Source: Clostridium sp. Marseille-P2415
GTDB taxonomy: Bacteria; Bacillota; Clostridia; Lachnospirales; Lachnospiraceae
Direction: 5' to 3'
Assembly (NCBI RefSeq): GCF_900155545.1
Contig: NZ_LT732526.1
Location: 1,630,201-1,694,200, forward strand
DNA: 64,000 bases
In this document: piece after piece, positions 53,131 through 61,546 of the stretch
How the letters are laid out: every line of letters starts with the position of its first letter
How positions within the stretch are numbered: position 1 is the stretch's first letter
Notes under the pieces: generated by a model
What the model was told of the DNA's origin: nothing
The model's database searches: none
The model's input: only the letters and a program-made list of their open reading frames with translations
Position numbers and translations under genes: made by a program

Positions 53131-53586
53131 TCACGCTCCTTCTACGTTTAAGTTTACATTAATTTTAAAAGTTTTCAAAGAATTCAGAACCATTATTTCT
53201 TTGATTCCTGTTCTGGCTTTAATCTCATTTATGTGAGCGTCAAGGCTGGACTGAGAAGGCTCGATCAGGGTAAACCACATATTATATTTATGGTCTCTTA
53301 AATAATTATGGGTAACATTATCATAACTGTTTATGATCCGGGTAACCTCTTCCAATTTATTTTCAGATACTTCCATCGCACATAATGTGCCCATATAACC
53401 GAAGCTCTTTGAATCAAATATACCGCCAAATCTACGGATATATCCCTGTTCTTTTAATTCATTTATCGCATCCAGTACTTCTTTTTCTGACATTTCCAGT
53501 TTTTCAGCAATGGATAAGAAAGGTCTTGATTCGACAGGAAAATCATTTTGTATCATATTAAGCAATTTATTATAATTGTTTTTCAT
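53131..53586 (-). CDS. ahbA: siroheme decarboxylase subunit (AhbA-like)
   Basis: A 151-residue paralogue of the preceding product. It has FLSIAEKLEMSEKEVLDAIN, then the signature YIRRFGGIFDSKSFGYMGTL and HKYNMWFTLI. AhbA and AhbB together act on siroheme in the alternative haem pathway of anaerobes. It lies between ahbB and a radical SAM gene, 105 bases after the latter. Confidence 0.8.
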   Translation of the reverse strand: MKNNYNKLLNMIQNDFPVESRPFLSIAEKLEMSEKEVLDAINELKEQGYIRRFGGIFDSKSFGYMGTLCAMEVSENKLEEVTRIINSYDNVTHNYLRDHKYNMWFTLIEPSQSSLDAHINEIKARTGIKEIMVLNSLKTFKINVNLNVEGA

Positions 53587-53691
53587 ATTAACTGATCCTT
53601 CCCTCCTGGTTACTTAAGGAACCTTCTGCCTCCAGATATGCACAGGACTGTACATCATCCTTGGATACATTTATAAATAAATTAAATTTTC

Positions 53692-54876
53692 TCAGATTAA
53701 AACGGTATCGTCAGGGACACCGATCTCTTCATTGCTAAGATAGCAGGCCGGGTCAGACGCCCAAAAATCACCTGTTACTGCTTCGGCCCTGACTCTAAGA
53801 TTACCATTACAAATATTTAACCAGCGGCACTTACTGCATCTTCCTTTTAATAAAGGTTTTCTGTCCCTTAAGCCGATTGCGACCGGATTGGCGGGATGTG
53901 TCCAAATCTCGCTAAACTTAGTATCCCTGACATTACCAAAATTATAATGCCAGGTAAACTGGTCGGCATGTACATTTCCTTTATAGTCAATATTGGCAAT
54001 GGCAATGCCGGAACGGTTTCCACCGCCCATCTGTATCAATTCCCATATTTTATCTGCCAGGAGAGGATTTTTATTTTTGGATTGAAGATATAAATAAATA
54101 TTGTCTGCGTGATTATCCACAGTCAGGATTTCAACATTTTTACCGAATTCAACCGTTTTCTCCATAATTAAATCCAATGCAGCTCTTTTTTCTTCTTTCG
54201 TAATATCCATATCGACCATTGAACTTCCTCTTCCGGAATAGGCCAGATGGTAAAAACACACTCTGGGGATTTTTTCTTCCTTTATCAGGTGAAAGATATC
54301 ATTTAACTGATCATAATTATACCTGCTTATTGTAAATCGAAGTCCTGCTTTTTGTCCGATTTCCAGGCAGTTTCTTATTGCGGCTAAGGATTTGTTAAAG
54401 CTTCCGGGATATCCCCTGAAATCATCATGTCTGGAACCAATGCCATCCAGGCTGATCCCCACATAACTTACGCAAAGCTTTTTTAATTCTTCTGCCATTT
54501 TTTTATCTATTAAGGTGCCGTTTGTTGAGATCGTAATGCGCAGATTGCATTTATTTGCATAATGAATGATTTCGAAGATATCATCCCGCATGAGCGGTTC
54601 CCCTCCTGATATAAGTAAAACAGGTATATTCAGTTTAGCTAAATCATCTATCAGGGATTTTGCCTCATTTGTAGTCAATTCCTCTTCCGATTTGAAGTTT
54701 TTTGAATTGGCATAGCAGTGTTTACAGTTTAAATTACATTGATTCGTACAATTCCAGACAACTACAGGTCCGTAATCTGCGCTGGTGCCACATCTTTGTT
54801 TTGAAGCATCCGGCACGTAACGTAATTTGTCACCAAAATTTTCAGAACCGCATAATAGCTTGGTTATTCCCACCAT
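53692..54876 (-). CDS. radical SAM haem-pathway protein (AhbC/NirJ1-like)
   Basis: A 394-residue radical SAM/SPASM protein. The CxxxCxxC cluster motif is CNLNCKHCY at Cys47, Cys51 and Cys54. SGGEPLMRDD and ISTNGTLID follow, and a C-terminal cysteine-rich segment (GRCSKCRWLNICNGNLR) would bind an auxiliary cluster. The N-terminus MVGITKLLCGSENFGDKLRY is like NirJ1/AhbC proteins, which remove acetate side chains from didecarboxysiroheme. The two AhbAB-like genes directly downstream support this. The final enzyme AhbD (NirJ2) is not in the window. Confidence 0.82.
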   Translation of the reverse strand: MVGITKLLCGSENFGDKLRYVPDASKQRCGTSADYGPVVVWNCTNQCNLNCKHCYANSKNFKSEEELTTNEAKSLIDDLAKLNIPVLLISGGEPLMRDDIFEIIHYANKCNLRITISTNGTLIDKKMAEELKKLCVSYVGISLDGIGSRHDDFRGYPGSFNKSLAAIRNCLEIGQKAGLRFTISRYNYDQLNDIFHLIKEEKIPRVCFYHLAYSGRGSSMVDMDITKEEKRAALDLIMEKTVEFGKNVEILTVDNHADNIYLYLQSKNKNPLLADKIWELIQMGGGNRSGIAIANIDYKGNVHADQFTWHYNFGNVRDTKFSEIWTHPANPVAIGLRDRKPLLKGRCSKCRWLNICNGNLRVRAEAVTGDFWASDPACYLSNEEIGVPDDTVLI

Positions 54877-54970
54877 ATTGACTCCTTTTTCGTATTTCGA
54901 TAAAACAAGGTATTTTATTTATACTTAAATTTATATATAGTATGGGTCGATTATATGAAGTAATTTTTGA

Positions 54971-55324
54971 TTTGTACGGCAGAGACCGCCTATAGGAGGC
55001 AACAGACCAGTTGTGATTCAATCGATGGAGGGCGTTCCTGCGTCACTGTTTTACAGAAATACTACAATCGCAGTAGTGGCTACAACGGAGCTTCTGACAA
55101 AAGCGGAGGCCAACCGGGTGGCACAGCTCGCCGACGACGGTATGGCCCGGGCCATATCTCCCAATCATAAACAATGGGATGGTGATACAATCTTCTGTCT
55201 TTCCCTGGGACCGCATACCAGCAGCATGTCGAGAGATGCAGTTGTTACGCAGGTAGGAACAGCCGCTGCATTGGTACTCCAAAACGCTATAATACGAGGA
55301 GCACCGGTAGCTAATGTTTCCTGA
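54971..55324 (+). pseudogene. C-terminal fragment of a P1-family (S58/DmpA) peptidase
   Basis: The frame reads GGNRPVVIQSMEGVPASLFY then TTIAVVATTELLTKAEANRV and DGMARAISPNHKQWDGDTIF, the C-terminal part of P1-family L-aminopeptidase/acylases. A stop at 54968 and the lack of the first 200 or so residues show that the gene is truncated. GTG at 55013 with AGGAGG 13 bases upstream could be read as a start, but a partial enzyme would not be active. It is divergent from the NirJ1-like gene and convergent with the EIIA gene. Confidence 0.65.
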
Positions 55325-55485
55325 AACAATGCATTGACAATCCCAAAAAACCTGATGTTGGCGAATTTTTACGGAGAAGAACATTTTGGGACGTCCCTAC
55401 ACAGAGGAAGAATGAGTGGAATTAAAAAAATCAAAGAAATTGCTTCGTTCGGTTTCTGCTCCATCCCCGTCGGAAAAATTATTTA

Positions 55486-55986
55486 TTATTTGCAAACGGT
55501 CATCACAGTCTGTCCGGCTTTTACAGATCCTGGCTCTTCCACCTGAAACCCGCTGAACTCCTCCCGGTTGGTAACCAGCATGGGAATTACCGTATCGTAT
55601 CCTTTTTCCTGGATTTTTTCTCTATCAAAGCTGATCAGCAGATCACCTGCTTTTACTTTCTGCCCCACTTTTACATTTGCACGAAAATACTCCCCTTTTA
55701 ATTCCACAGTATCAAGTCCGATATGAAGCAGAACTTCCTGTCCCATTGCAGTCGTCAGGGCGATTGCATGTAAGGTATCAAACAGCATGGTAACGGTTCC
55801 GTCAACCGGCGCATACACTTCCCCTTCCGCAGGTATGATCGCGACTCCTTTTCCCAATATTTCTTCAGCAAATGTCGGATCATTCACATCTTTAATCGAT
55901 ATCAGTTCTCCTTCTGCATAAGCTGCTAAAACTTCCTTCGCAGGAATCTCCTGCGGCTTTTTTATAAATTTATCAAATAGTCCCAT
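55486..55986 (-). CDS. PTS EIIA, glucose family (Crr-like)
   Basis: A 166-residue glucose-type IIA. The phospho-histidine lies in QEVLLHIGLDTVELKG, and GTVTMLFDTLHAIAL contains the other conserved His. I chose ATG 55986 (start MGLFDKFIKKP) because GGAGAG precedes it. The gene is third in a unit with the EIIBC permease and a sulfatase, so it supplies the IIA missing from that permease. Confidence 0.92.
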   Translation of the reverse strand: MGLFDKFIKKPQEIPAKEVLAAYAEGELISIKDVNDPTFAEEILGKGVAIIPAEGEVYAPVDGTVTMLFDTLHAIALTTAMGQEVLLHIGLDTVELKGEYFRANVKVGQKVKAGDLLISFDREKIQEKGYDTVIPMLVTNREEFSGFQVEEPGSVKAGQTVMTVCK

Positions 55987-56014
55987 ATCTGTCTCTCCAT
56001 TCTGGTTCATTTAA

Positions 56015-56049
56015 ATCGGCTATAACATCAAATGTATGTCATAGCCGAT
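56015..56049 (-). other. intercistronic hairpin between sulfatase and EIIA genes
   Basis: ATCGGCTATAACA (56015-56027) pairs with TGTCATAGCCGAT (56037-56049) with one mismatch. It is followed on the minus strand by TTTAAATG rather than a strong T tail, so it is probably an attenuating or stabilising element. Confidence 0.5.
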
Positions 56050-56057
56050 ATCGTTAA

Positions 56058-57530
56058 TTATTTAACCAATCCAATACGTATGAATTCCTCTTCCGGTGCT
56101 TCTGTTTTTTCCATTTCTTTTTTCAATTTGGCGCACATTTCCTGCATGATATCCTTATTATCCAGCGGACTTTCCTGCAGGGGATCGGATTCCAAATCAA
56201 ATAATAGATCACCGAATTGCATTGGATTCACATAAGTTTTATCCGGATACTTTATACAGGGAATTCCATTTGTAAAACGATTTCCCTCTATCAAGGTCCC
56301 TTGTTCCAATATATCTTTTTCAAAAAATTCTCTCATGTTTGTCGGCATTAGCGTGTAGCTTACAAGTGGCTGATTTTCTCTTTCCGGAGATTTCATCAGC
56401 ATATATTTTCCATCATAAATGTTGACATGACCCCCGTGAATGCCAAAAAGAATGTTTTCATGAATGTTTTCATCATTTTCAATAACAGGCTTCAGCGGCG
56501 TTCCATCCATTTGATAATCTTCTATATTTACATGAAAATACTCCAATAGAGTTGGGGCAATATCGATTGTCTGCGCTAACGCATTCCTTCTGCCGGTACA
56601 ATGTGCAGCCCTTGGATCATGTATATAGAAAGGAATATGAACAATTTCATCATACGGAGGCATGTAGTTTTTACCCATAAAGCCTCTCTCTCCCAGTAAA
56701 AAACCATGATCTGTATTTATAATAAGCATCGTGTCAGCCCACATGTTATTCTCATCCATGAAATCCAGAATACGGCCCAGGTGATGATCGCACATGGTAA
56801 TAAGCGATGCGTATTCTTTTTTCAGCTCATCTAACCGATCACTGGTCACGGTGCTATCCACCGGGCTATATGGCGGCCAGTTAAATGCATCATCCGATGC
56901 ACCGCAGTGATACATTTCACGATACTTATCCGGTACATAAAAAGGTTCATGGGGATCAAAACACTCAATCTGTAAAAACCAGTTATCCTCTGCCTTGTAA
57001 TGATCGAGGAATTCAAGCCCTGCATGGATCGTCTTTACACTCGGCATCTCCTCTTCACAGGTGATCCTGTTCCGGTTTGCATAGTGCTGTAATGCTGAAA
57101 TCCCATTTTTGTTCAATGGATTTTTATTAAATGATGGTTTTGAACAAATCTGAGGCACCCACCGGTCACCTTCCTGCCCCCGGAAGCCTTCCCATGTATC
57201 ATACCTGTTGTGATAGGTTGCACCGCCATCTTCAAAATAATGGGAATGATCCGTAACCAGATGGGTATAAATTCCCGCCTGCCTCAATTCTGCAATAACA
57301 GAACAGTCAAACGGTTCTAAAGGTCCCCAGCCCCGATGCAGAAAATTGTATCTGCCGGTGTGCAGTTCACGCCTGGCAGGCATACACGGCATGCTTCCGG
57401 CATAGAAATTATCAAAAACGGCACATTTTTCCTCCAATCTTTTGAAATTTGGCGTGATTGTCCAATCTGACCCATAGGTGGATAAAAATCTTCTGCTAAG
57501 GGTATCGAACAATACCATAATTGCTCTCAT
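56058..57530 (-). CDS. sulfatase (formylglycine-dependent, cytoplasmic type)
   Basis: A 490-residue alkaline-phosphatase-superfamily sulfatase. The modification motif is PCMPARRELHTGR, with Cys49 to be turned into formylglycine. IMVLFDTLSRR supplies the N-terminal metal ligand, and DHGFLLGERGFMGKN the C-terminal metal and catalytic region. There is no signal peptide. It lies between the PTS EIIBC and EIIA genes, which suggests it desulfates a phosphorylated sulfosugar after import. A maturase (anSME) is not in the window. Confidence 0.88.
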   Translation of the reverse strand: MRAIMVLFDTLSRRFLSTYGSDWTITPNFKRLEEKCAVFDNFYAGSMPCMPARRELHTGRYNFLHRGWGPLEPFDCSVIAELRQAGIYTHLVTDHSHYFEDGGATYHNRYDTWEGFRGQEGDRWVPQICSKPSFNKNPLNKNGISALQHYANRNRITCEEEMPSVKTIHAGLEFLDHYKAEDNWFLQIECFDPHEPFYVPDKYREMYHCGASDDAFNWPPYSPVDSTVTSDRLDELKKEYASLITMCDHHLGRILDFMDENNMWADTMLIINTDHGFLLGERGFMGKNYMPPYDEIVHIPFYIHDPRAAHCTGRRNALAQTIDIAPTLLEYFHVNIEDYQMDGTPLKPVIENDENIHENILFGIHGGHVNIYDGKYMLMKSPERENQPLVSYTLMPTNMREFFEKDILEQGTLIEGNRFTNGIPCIKYPDKTYVNPMQFGDLLFDLESDPLQESPLDNKDIMQEMCAKLKKEMEKTEAPEEEFIRIGLVK

Positions 57531-57589
57531 ATTTCAGTAACCTCTTGCTTTCTATATATTATAACTCCCCAAAATATAATCTCTGATCA

Positions 57590-58975
57590 TTATTGGTAAT
57601 GCTTTGCTCTCCCCACAACCAATGTCAATAGAAATGCTGCTGCCGCACCGATAAAATAACTGATGATATATTGCAGATATTTACCGTCAGCAGCCAGTGG
57701 TATGGCCGACATGCCTGCCATGCCCATGGAACTGAATGACACATCAAAAAGCCTGATAAAGAAACCTCCCACACCTGCTCCGATCGAGCCTGTGATAAAG
57801 CCGAATCCTGAGGGAAGGCATACCCCATAAATAACCGGTTCTCCTACGCAAAGGAAACTTGTTGGTATTGCACCTTTGCAGGCATCTTTCACAGCCTTCT
57901 GTTTTGTCATTAAATAGATTGCACAGGAAGCTCCCACCATTCCGGCATTACTCATAACCTGAACTGCAAGCAGCGGTGCCCTGCCAAGGCTGTTGATCAT
58001 TTCCATATGGACTGCCGTCAGCCCCTGATGCAGACCGGTTGAAATTAACAGTGGTGCCAATGCAGATAATACAAACCCTCCGAATGGTCCAGTGGTATTA
58101 AGCAGCCACATAAGTCCATTTACAATGGCTGTTGACAGCACACCACATACCGGCATAAATATTTTAACCATAAGTACTGTTATAATAAGCATTGTCAATA
58201 CCGGCGTTATAACTACATCCACTGCATTCGGCACTATCTTTTTTACTGCCTTCTGAATATATGACATTACAAAAACGCCAAGAATTACACCGATCAGACC
58301 ACCCTGACCAGCTGTTGAGCCCAGGGTGGTAAGGGTACCCTGCAGGGTGATGCAGCCCAATACCGCACCTAACACAGGTTCAACCTTAAACTGTTTTGCT
58401 GCATTATATCCTACATAAATTGCAAGGAAGCTGAATACTGCTGCATAAATTACCCCAATAATATTACTCAGATCTAATAAATGATAATTTTGCAGCCACA
58501 CCTGCGCCGCGGTTAAATCACCAATTGCTTGTATACCGGCACCGGCTGCTTTCGAGACAGCATAATTTTTCAATACATTATTTAACCCCTGCAATACACC
58601 GCCTGCAATCATCGCCGGTAATATAGGTACAAAAATATCTGAAAAAATTCTAAAAATATTAATTTTTTTCTTTTTTACTGCAGTTGTTCCTGAATCTGTA
58701 CCGGCTATTTCCGGGTCTTCGGGAACATTTAATTTGTCCTGAATGATTCCTGCAATTTTATTACAGGCCCCCGGACCTACTACGATCTGGACCGCATCAT
58801 TAACGATCACCGATAAAACGCCTTCGATTTTTTTCATTTCGTCAATCTGAACCGCGTCCATATTCTTGTAGGTTACCCTTACTCTTGTTGCACAATTCGT
58901 TACTGTAAGAAAATTGTTCCCACCCCCAGAACAGGCAATAATCTGTTCTGCCATTTGTTCATAGTTTTTCTTCAT
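57590..58975 (-). CDS. PTS EIIBC, glucose/sucrose family
   Basis: A 461-residue fusion. The IIB domain (residues 1-85) has phospho-Cys in FLTVTNCATRVRV and IEGVLSVIVNDAVQIVVGPG. The IIC domain has about ten membrane segments with ISTGLHQGLTAVHME and FLCVGEPVIYGV. A IIA domain is not fused but is encoded two genes downstream. AAGGAGAG marks the ATG at 58975. It is divergent from an RpiR gene. The sugar is probably sulfated given the adjoining sulfatase. Confidence 0.92.
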   Translation of the reverse strand: MKKNYEQMAEQIIACSGGGNNFLTVTNCATRVRVTYKNMDAVQIDEMKKIEGVLSVIVNDAVQIVVGPGACNKIAGIIQDKLNVPEDPEIAGTDSGTTAVKKKKINIFRIFSDIFVPILPAMIAGGVLQGLNNVLKNYAVSKAAGAGIQAIGDLTAAQVWLQNYHLLDLSNIIGVIYAAVFSFLAIYVGYNAAKQFKVEPVLGAVLGCITLQGTLTTLGSTAGQGGLIGVILGVFVMSYIQKAVKKIVPNAVDVVITPVLTMLIITVLMVKIFMPVCGVLSTAIVNGLMWLLNTTGPFGGFVLSALAPLLISTGLHQGLTAVHMEMINSLGRAPLLAVQVMSNAGMVGASCAIYLMTKQKAVKDACKGAIPTSFLCVGEPVIYGVCLPSGFGFITGSIGAGVGGFFIRLFDVSFSSMGMAGMSAIPLAADGKYLQYIISYFIGAAAAFLLTLVVGRAKHYQ

Positions 58976-59025
58976 ATCTTCTCTCCTTATCATGTTAATA
59001 TCCAAGGGACCCTTTTGGTAGCTTT

Positions 59026-59069
59026 AGTATACAACAAATGGTCATTTTGGTCAATATATTTTGGTCAAT
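59026..59069 (-). promoter_or_regulatory. EIIBC promoter with overlapping direct-repeat operator
   Basis: On the minus strand TTGACC (59054-59049) and TATACT (59031-59026) are 17 bases apart. ATTTTGGTCAAT occurs twice, at 59044-59055 and 59058-59069, so one copy covers the -35 box. The RpiR promoter (TTGGAC at 59076) lies just beyond. This is a likely RpiR binding site that controls both directions. Confidence 0.68.
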
Positions 59070-59127
59070 TGTTCGTTGGACATTTTCTACTTTTTTTGTT
59101 ATTATTAACAGCAAAGGAGATTTATAA

Positions 59128-59934
59128 ATGAATATTTTAGAAAAGATAGATAATAACACAGCAAACTTTACTGTCGGGGAACGCCTTGTAGCCGATTATG
59201 TAACCAAATATCCGGTTGATGTTGTTCGGTATTCGGCAGAGGCACTGGCTGAGCGGTGTAATACTTCCAGAAGCAATGTTGTGCGTTTGTGCAAAAAGCT
59301 GGGCTATAATGGCTTTTCAGAATTTAAATATGAAATGAACCGCTATATGAATACCCCCCATTCGCCAGCGAAAAATTCTTCTTCCACAGACTCGGAAAAT
59401 TCACACTCTGCTTATCAAAAATATTTAAATTGTTTTAGTCTATTAGAAAACTTATATAATTCTACACAATTAAAACAAATTGCCGGAACTATCCTCAACG
59501 CAAATAAAATCATGATACTTGGCCAATACCATTCTTTCTTTTCAGCACAGCAATTGGAATTTCGCCTGAACAGATGCCGTATAGACGCCCATGCTCTTAA
59601 TGATTTAAGTTCCATGGAAGCTTTGGGAGAGATTTTGACCCAGGAGGATGTAATCATAATTTTTTCCATCAGCGGCGGAAAAGTATATCATGATATTGTT
59701 ACAGACTGCCGTAAAAGAGGTGCGAAAATCATATTAATTACCATGTCTGAAAATCCACCGATTTCCAGATATGTGGATATTAAAATAGTTCTTCCATGCA
59801 TAACAAGGCTTTATAGTGAATCAATATTGGATGATGCACCTACTTTTTACTTTTTTATCGAATTGCTGATTGAAGAAATTGTTTGCCGGATACAGTCTAA
59901 GAGTACATCTAATGAAACCAAAATTCATGAATAA
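59128..59934 (+). CDS. RpiR/MurR-family transcriptional regulator
   Basis: A 268-residue regulator. The N-terminal HTH_6 domain contains SAEALAERCNTSRSNVVRLCKKLGY, and a SIS domain (residues 105-250, with IMILGQYHSFFSAQQLEFRL and IIFSISGGKVYHDIV) would bind a sugar phosphate. AAAGGAG lies before the ATG. Divergent transcription from the EIIBC-sulfatase-EIIA unit makes that its probable target. Confidence 0.9.
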   Translation: MNILEKIDNNTANFTVGERLVADYVTKYPVDVVRYSAEALAERCNTSRSNVVRLCKKLGYNGFSEFKYEMNRYMNTPHSPAKNSSSTDSENSHSAYQKYLNCFSLLENLYNSTQLKQIAGTILNANKIMILGQYHSFFSAQQLEFRLNRCRIDAHALNDLSSMEALGEILTQEDVIIIFSISGGKVYHDIVTDCRKRGAKIILITMSENPPISRYVDIKIVLPCITRLYSESILDDAPTFYFFIELLIEEIVCRIQSKSTSNETKIHE

Positions 59935-59936
59935 CC

Positions 59937-59961
59937 TAGTCAAGCGGATATTCGCAATCCG
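59937..59961. repeat. dispersed palindromic repeat, copy 2
   Basis: Identical over 25 bases to 27445-27469. Here the core AAGCGGATATTCGCAATCCG continues with CTT to complete a palindrome (AAGCGGAT..ATCCGCTT), and CGCTGCTTGA extends the pairing. It lies directly after the RpiR stop. Confidence 0.6.
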
Positions 59962-59990
59962 CTTCGCTGCTTGATTCGGTTAAAAAACGG

Positions 59991-60019
59991 TTGGGGAATG
60001 GTTTTATCCCATTCCCCAA
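59991..60019 (-). terminator. terminator of the second sulfatase operon
   Basis: TTGGGGAATGG (59991-60001) pairs perfectly with CCATTCCCCAA (60009-60019). On the minus strand the stem is followed by CCGTTTTTT, so it ends the operon whose last gene stops at 60031. Confidence 0.85.
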
Positions 60020-60030
60020 AGTCAAGATCA

Positions 60031-61512
60031 CTATCTTATATCCCTGCGATTCGGCACATAATCCCCTGTTTCAAGAAAAAATGTAAGCAGCCTTTCCTTA
60101 AGCTTTATAAGCTCTTCCTGATAGCCCGTGTCATTTATGATATTGTTTAATTCCATCGGATCCTTTTCCAGATCATAAAGCTCGTCCGTTTCATACAAAC
60201 GCCTGATGTATTTAAGGTTCCCCATCCTTATCATCACCGCCTTTGTATGCTCCGGTCCCTCGCTGCACTGGGTATCAAGCCTCGGCCAATAAGGGGATAA
60301 CGGCCCATGGCCTTTTTCCATGCAGTGCTCCTCCCCATGAAGCCTGCCTCCCTCGCAGAAGACCGCATCCTTATGTTTTTCAGAGCCCTTTACTGCTTCC
60401 ATGAGAGATAATCCGAACTGCTTATAGGGCAGCTTTATTCCCGCCATATCCGCAACCGTTTCAGGTATGTCGACCAGTTCGGCAAGAGCCTCCGATATCC
60501 CCGGCCTGCATTCATACCCACGGGAAGGCTTTATTAAAAGCGGTACATTGCTTACAGGATTCTCAAAACAGTTTTGTACCTTTTCCGTAATGGTATAATC
60601 CCCGGTATAATCGCCATGGTCGCTGAAGACGATCACGTTGGTGTCCTCGTATATGCCCTTCTCCTTCAGTTTTTCCGAAATCAAGCCGTATTGATGGTCA
60701 AATCTTGAGACCATGGCCAGGTAGGTAGCTCTCAGTTCATCAAAACGCTCCTCAGACCAGCCGTTTAAGTTCTGTCTTGAATTGATACCGTAAAGCATGG
60801 AAGGCTTATCCTTCAACGTACCTACGCCGGGTCTTCTCGGCGGAAGCTTTTTCCTGTCTATGCTTGAATACCACGGTTCTTCGCATCCATAAGGCGGATG
60901 AGGAAATGTAAGAGTCACGTACAGGAAAAATGGCGGCGGATCCGCTTCCCTGCTTCTTCTGTCCAGATAATCCATGGCACTTCTCATGCATTTCCAGTCA
61001 AAAGACTCCTGCGCCTCTTCCTGATCGAGCCTGCCCGTATAAAAAGAGTAATAATTATCGTCCTCCTCAGGCTTCACGGCAGGAGCTGCGCTTCCTCCTT
61101 TGTGGCCAAAAGCATTATTCCTCAAGCTTTTCGTGTCCTCCATTACCACACCGTTGTAATATTCGTCGCAATATTCTTCCTTGGTTCTGTCGCCCGGTAT
61201 GACATCGTTTCTGCCTACCCATATCACTTCATACCCTGCCTGCTTCATCACTTTCATGATATTGGGCTCATCCGGATTCTGAAGAAAATGCATGGTGCGG
61301 TGCCCGGTAGTATGAGGATACAGCCCTGTAAGGAAGCTGCACCGGGACGGCACGCATACCGGATTCTGGCAGTAAGCATTGCGGAAGGAAACTCCCTCTT
61401 TCGCAAGCTTATCCAGATTGGGGGTGATTGACGCGGGATTTCCCATATGACCTAAAGAATCACTGCGCATCTGATCCGCCACAAATAACAATATATTGGG
61501 TTTCTTTTCCAC
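60031..61512 (-). CDS. sulfatase (formylglycine-dependent, cytoplasmic type)
   Basis: A 493-residue sulfatase with the canonical signature CVPSRCSFLTGLYPH, Cys53 being the formylglycine site. The first metal ligand is in ILLFVADQMRSD and the second metal site in VIVFSDHGDYTGDY. It has no signal peptide, so it is cytoplasmic. It is the last gene of the EIIA-EIIB-EIIC unit, 34 bases after EIIC, and would act on a sulfated glycan disaccharide imported by that PTS. It differs from the 56058 sulfatase in its active-site motif and C-terminus. Confidence 0.9.
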   Translation of the reverse strand: MEKKPNILLFVADQMRSDSLGHMGNPASITPNLDKLAKEGVSFRNAYCQNPVCVPSRCSFLTGLYPHTTGHRTMHFLQNPDEPNIMKVMKQAGYEVIWVGRNDVIPGDRTKEEYCDEYYNGVVMEDTKSLRNNAFGHKGGSAAPAVKPEEDDNYYSFYTGRLDQEEAQESFDWKCMRSAMDYLDRRSREADPPPFFLYVTLTFPHPPYGCEEPWYSSIDRKKLPPRRPGVGTLKDKPSMLYGINSRQNLNGWSEERFDELRATYLAMVSRFDHQYGLISEKLKEKGIYEDTNVIVFSDHGDYTGDYTITEKVQNCFENPVSNVPLLIKPSRGYECRPGISEALAELVDIPETVADMAGIKLPYKQFGLSLMEAVKGSEKHKDAVFCEGGRLHGEEHCMEKGHGPLSPYWPRLDTQCSEGPEHTKAVMIRMGNLKYIRRLYETDELYDLEKDPMELNNIINDTGYQEELIKLKERLLTFFLETGDYVPNRRDIR

Positions 61513-61546
61513 ATTCCCTCTCCTTTCCCTATTTCATAATCAATGA

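Noticed and set aside
55334-55546. Small forward ORF after the peptidase fragment
   Set aside because: Its 3' half is antisense to the EIIA gene and it has no ribosome site or recognisable domain.
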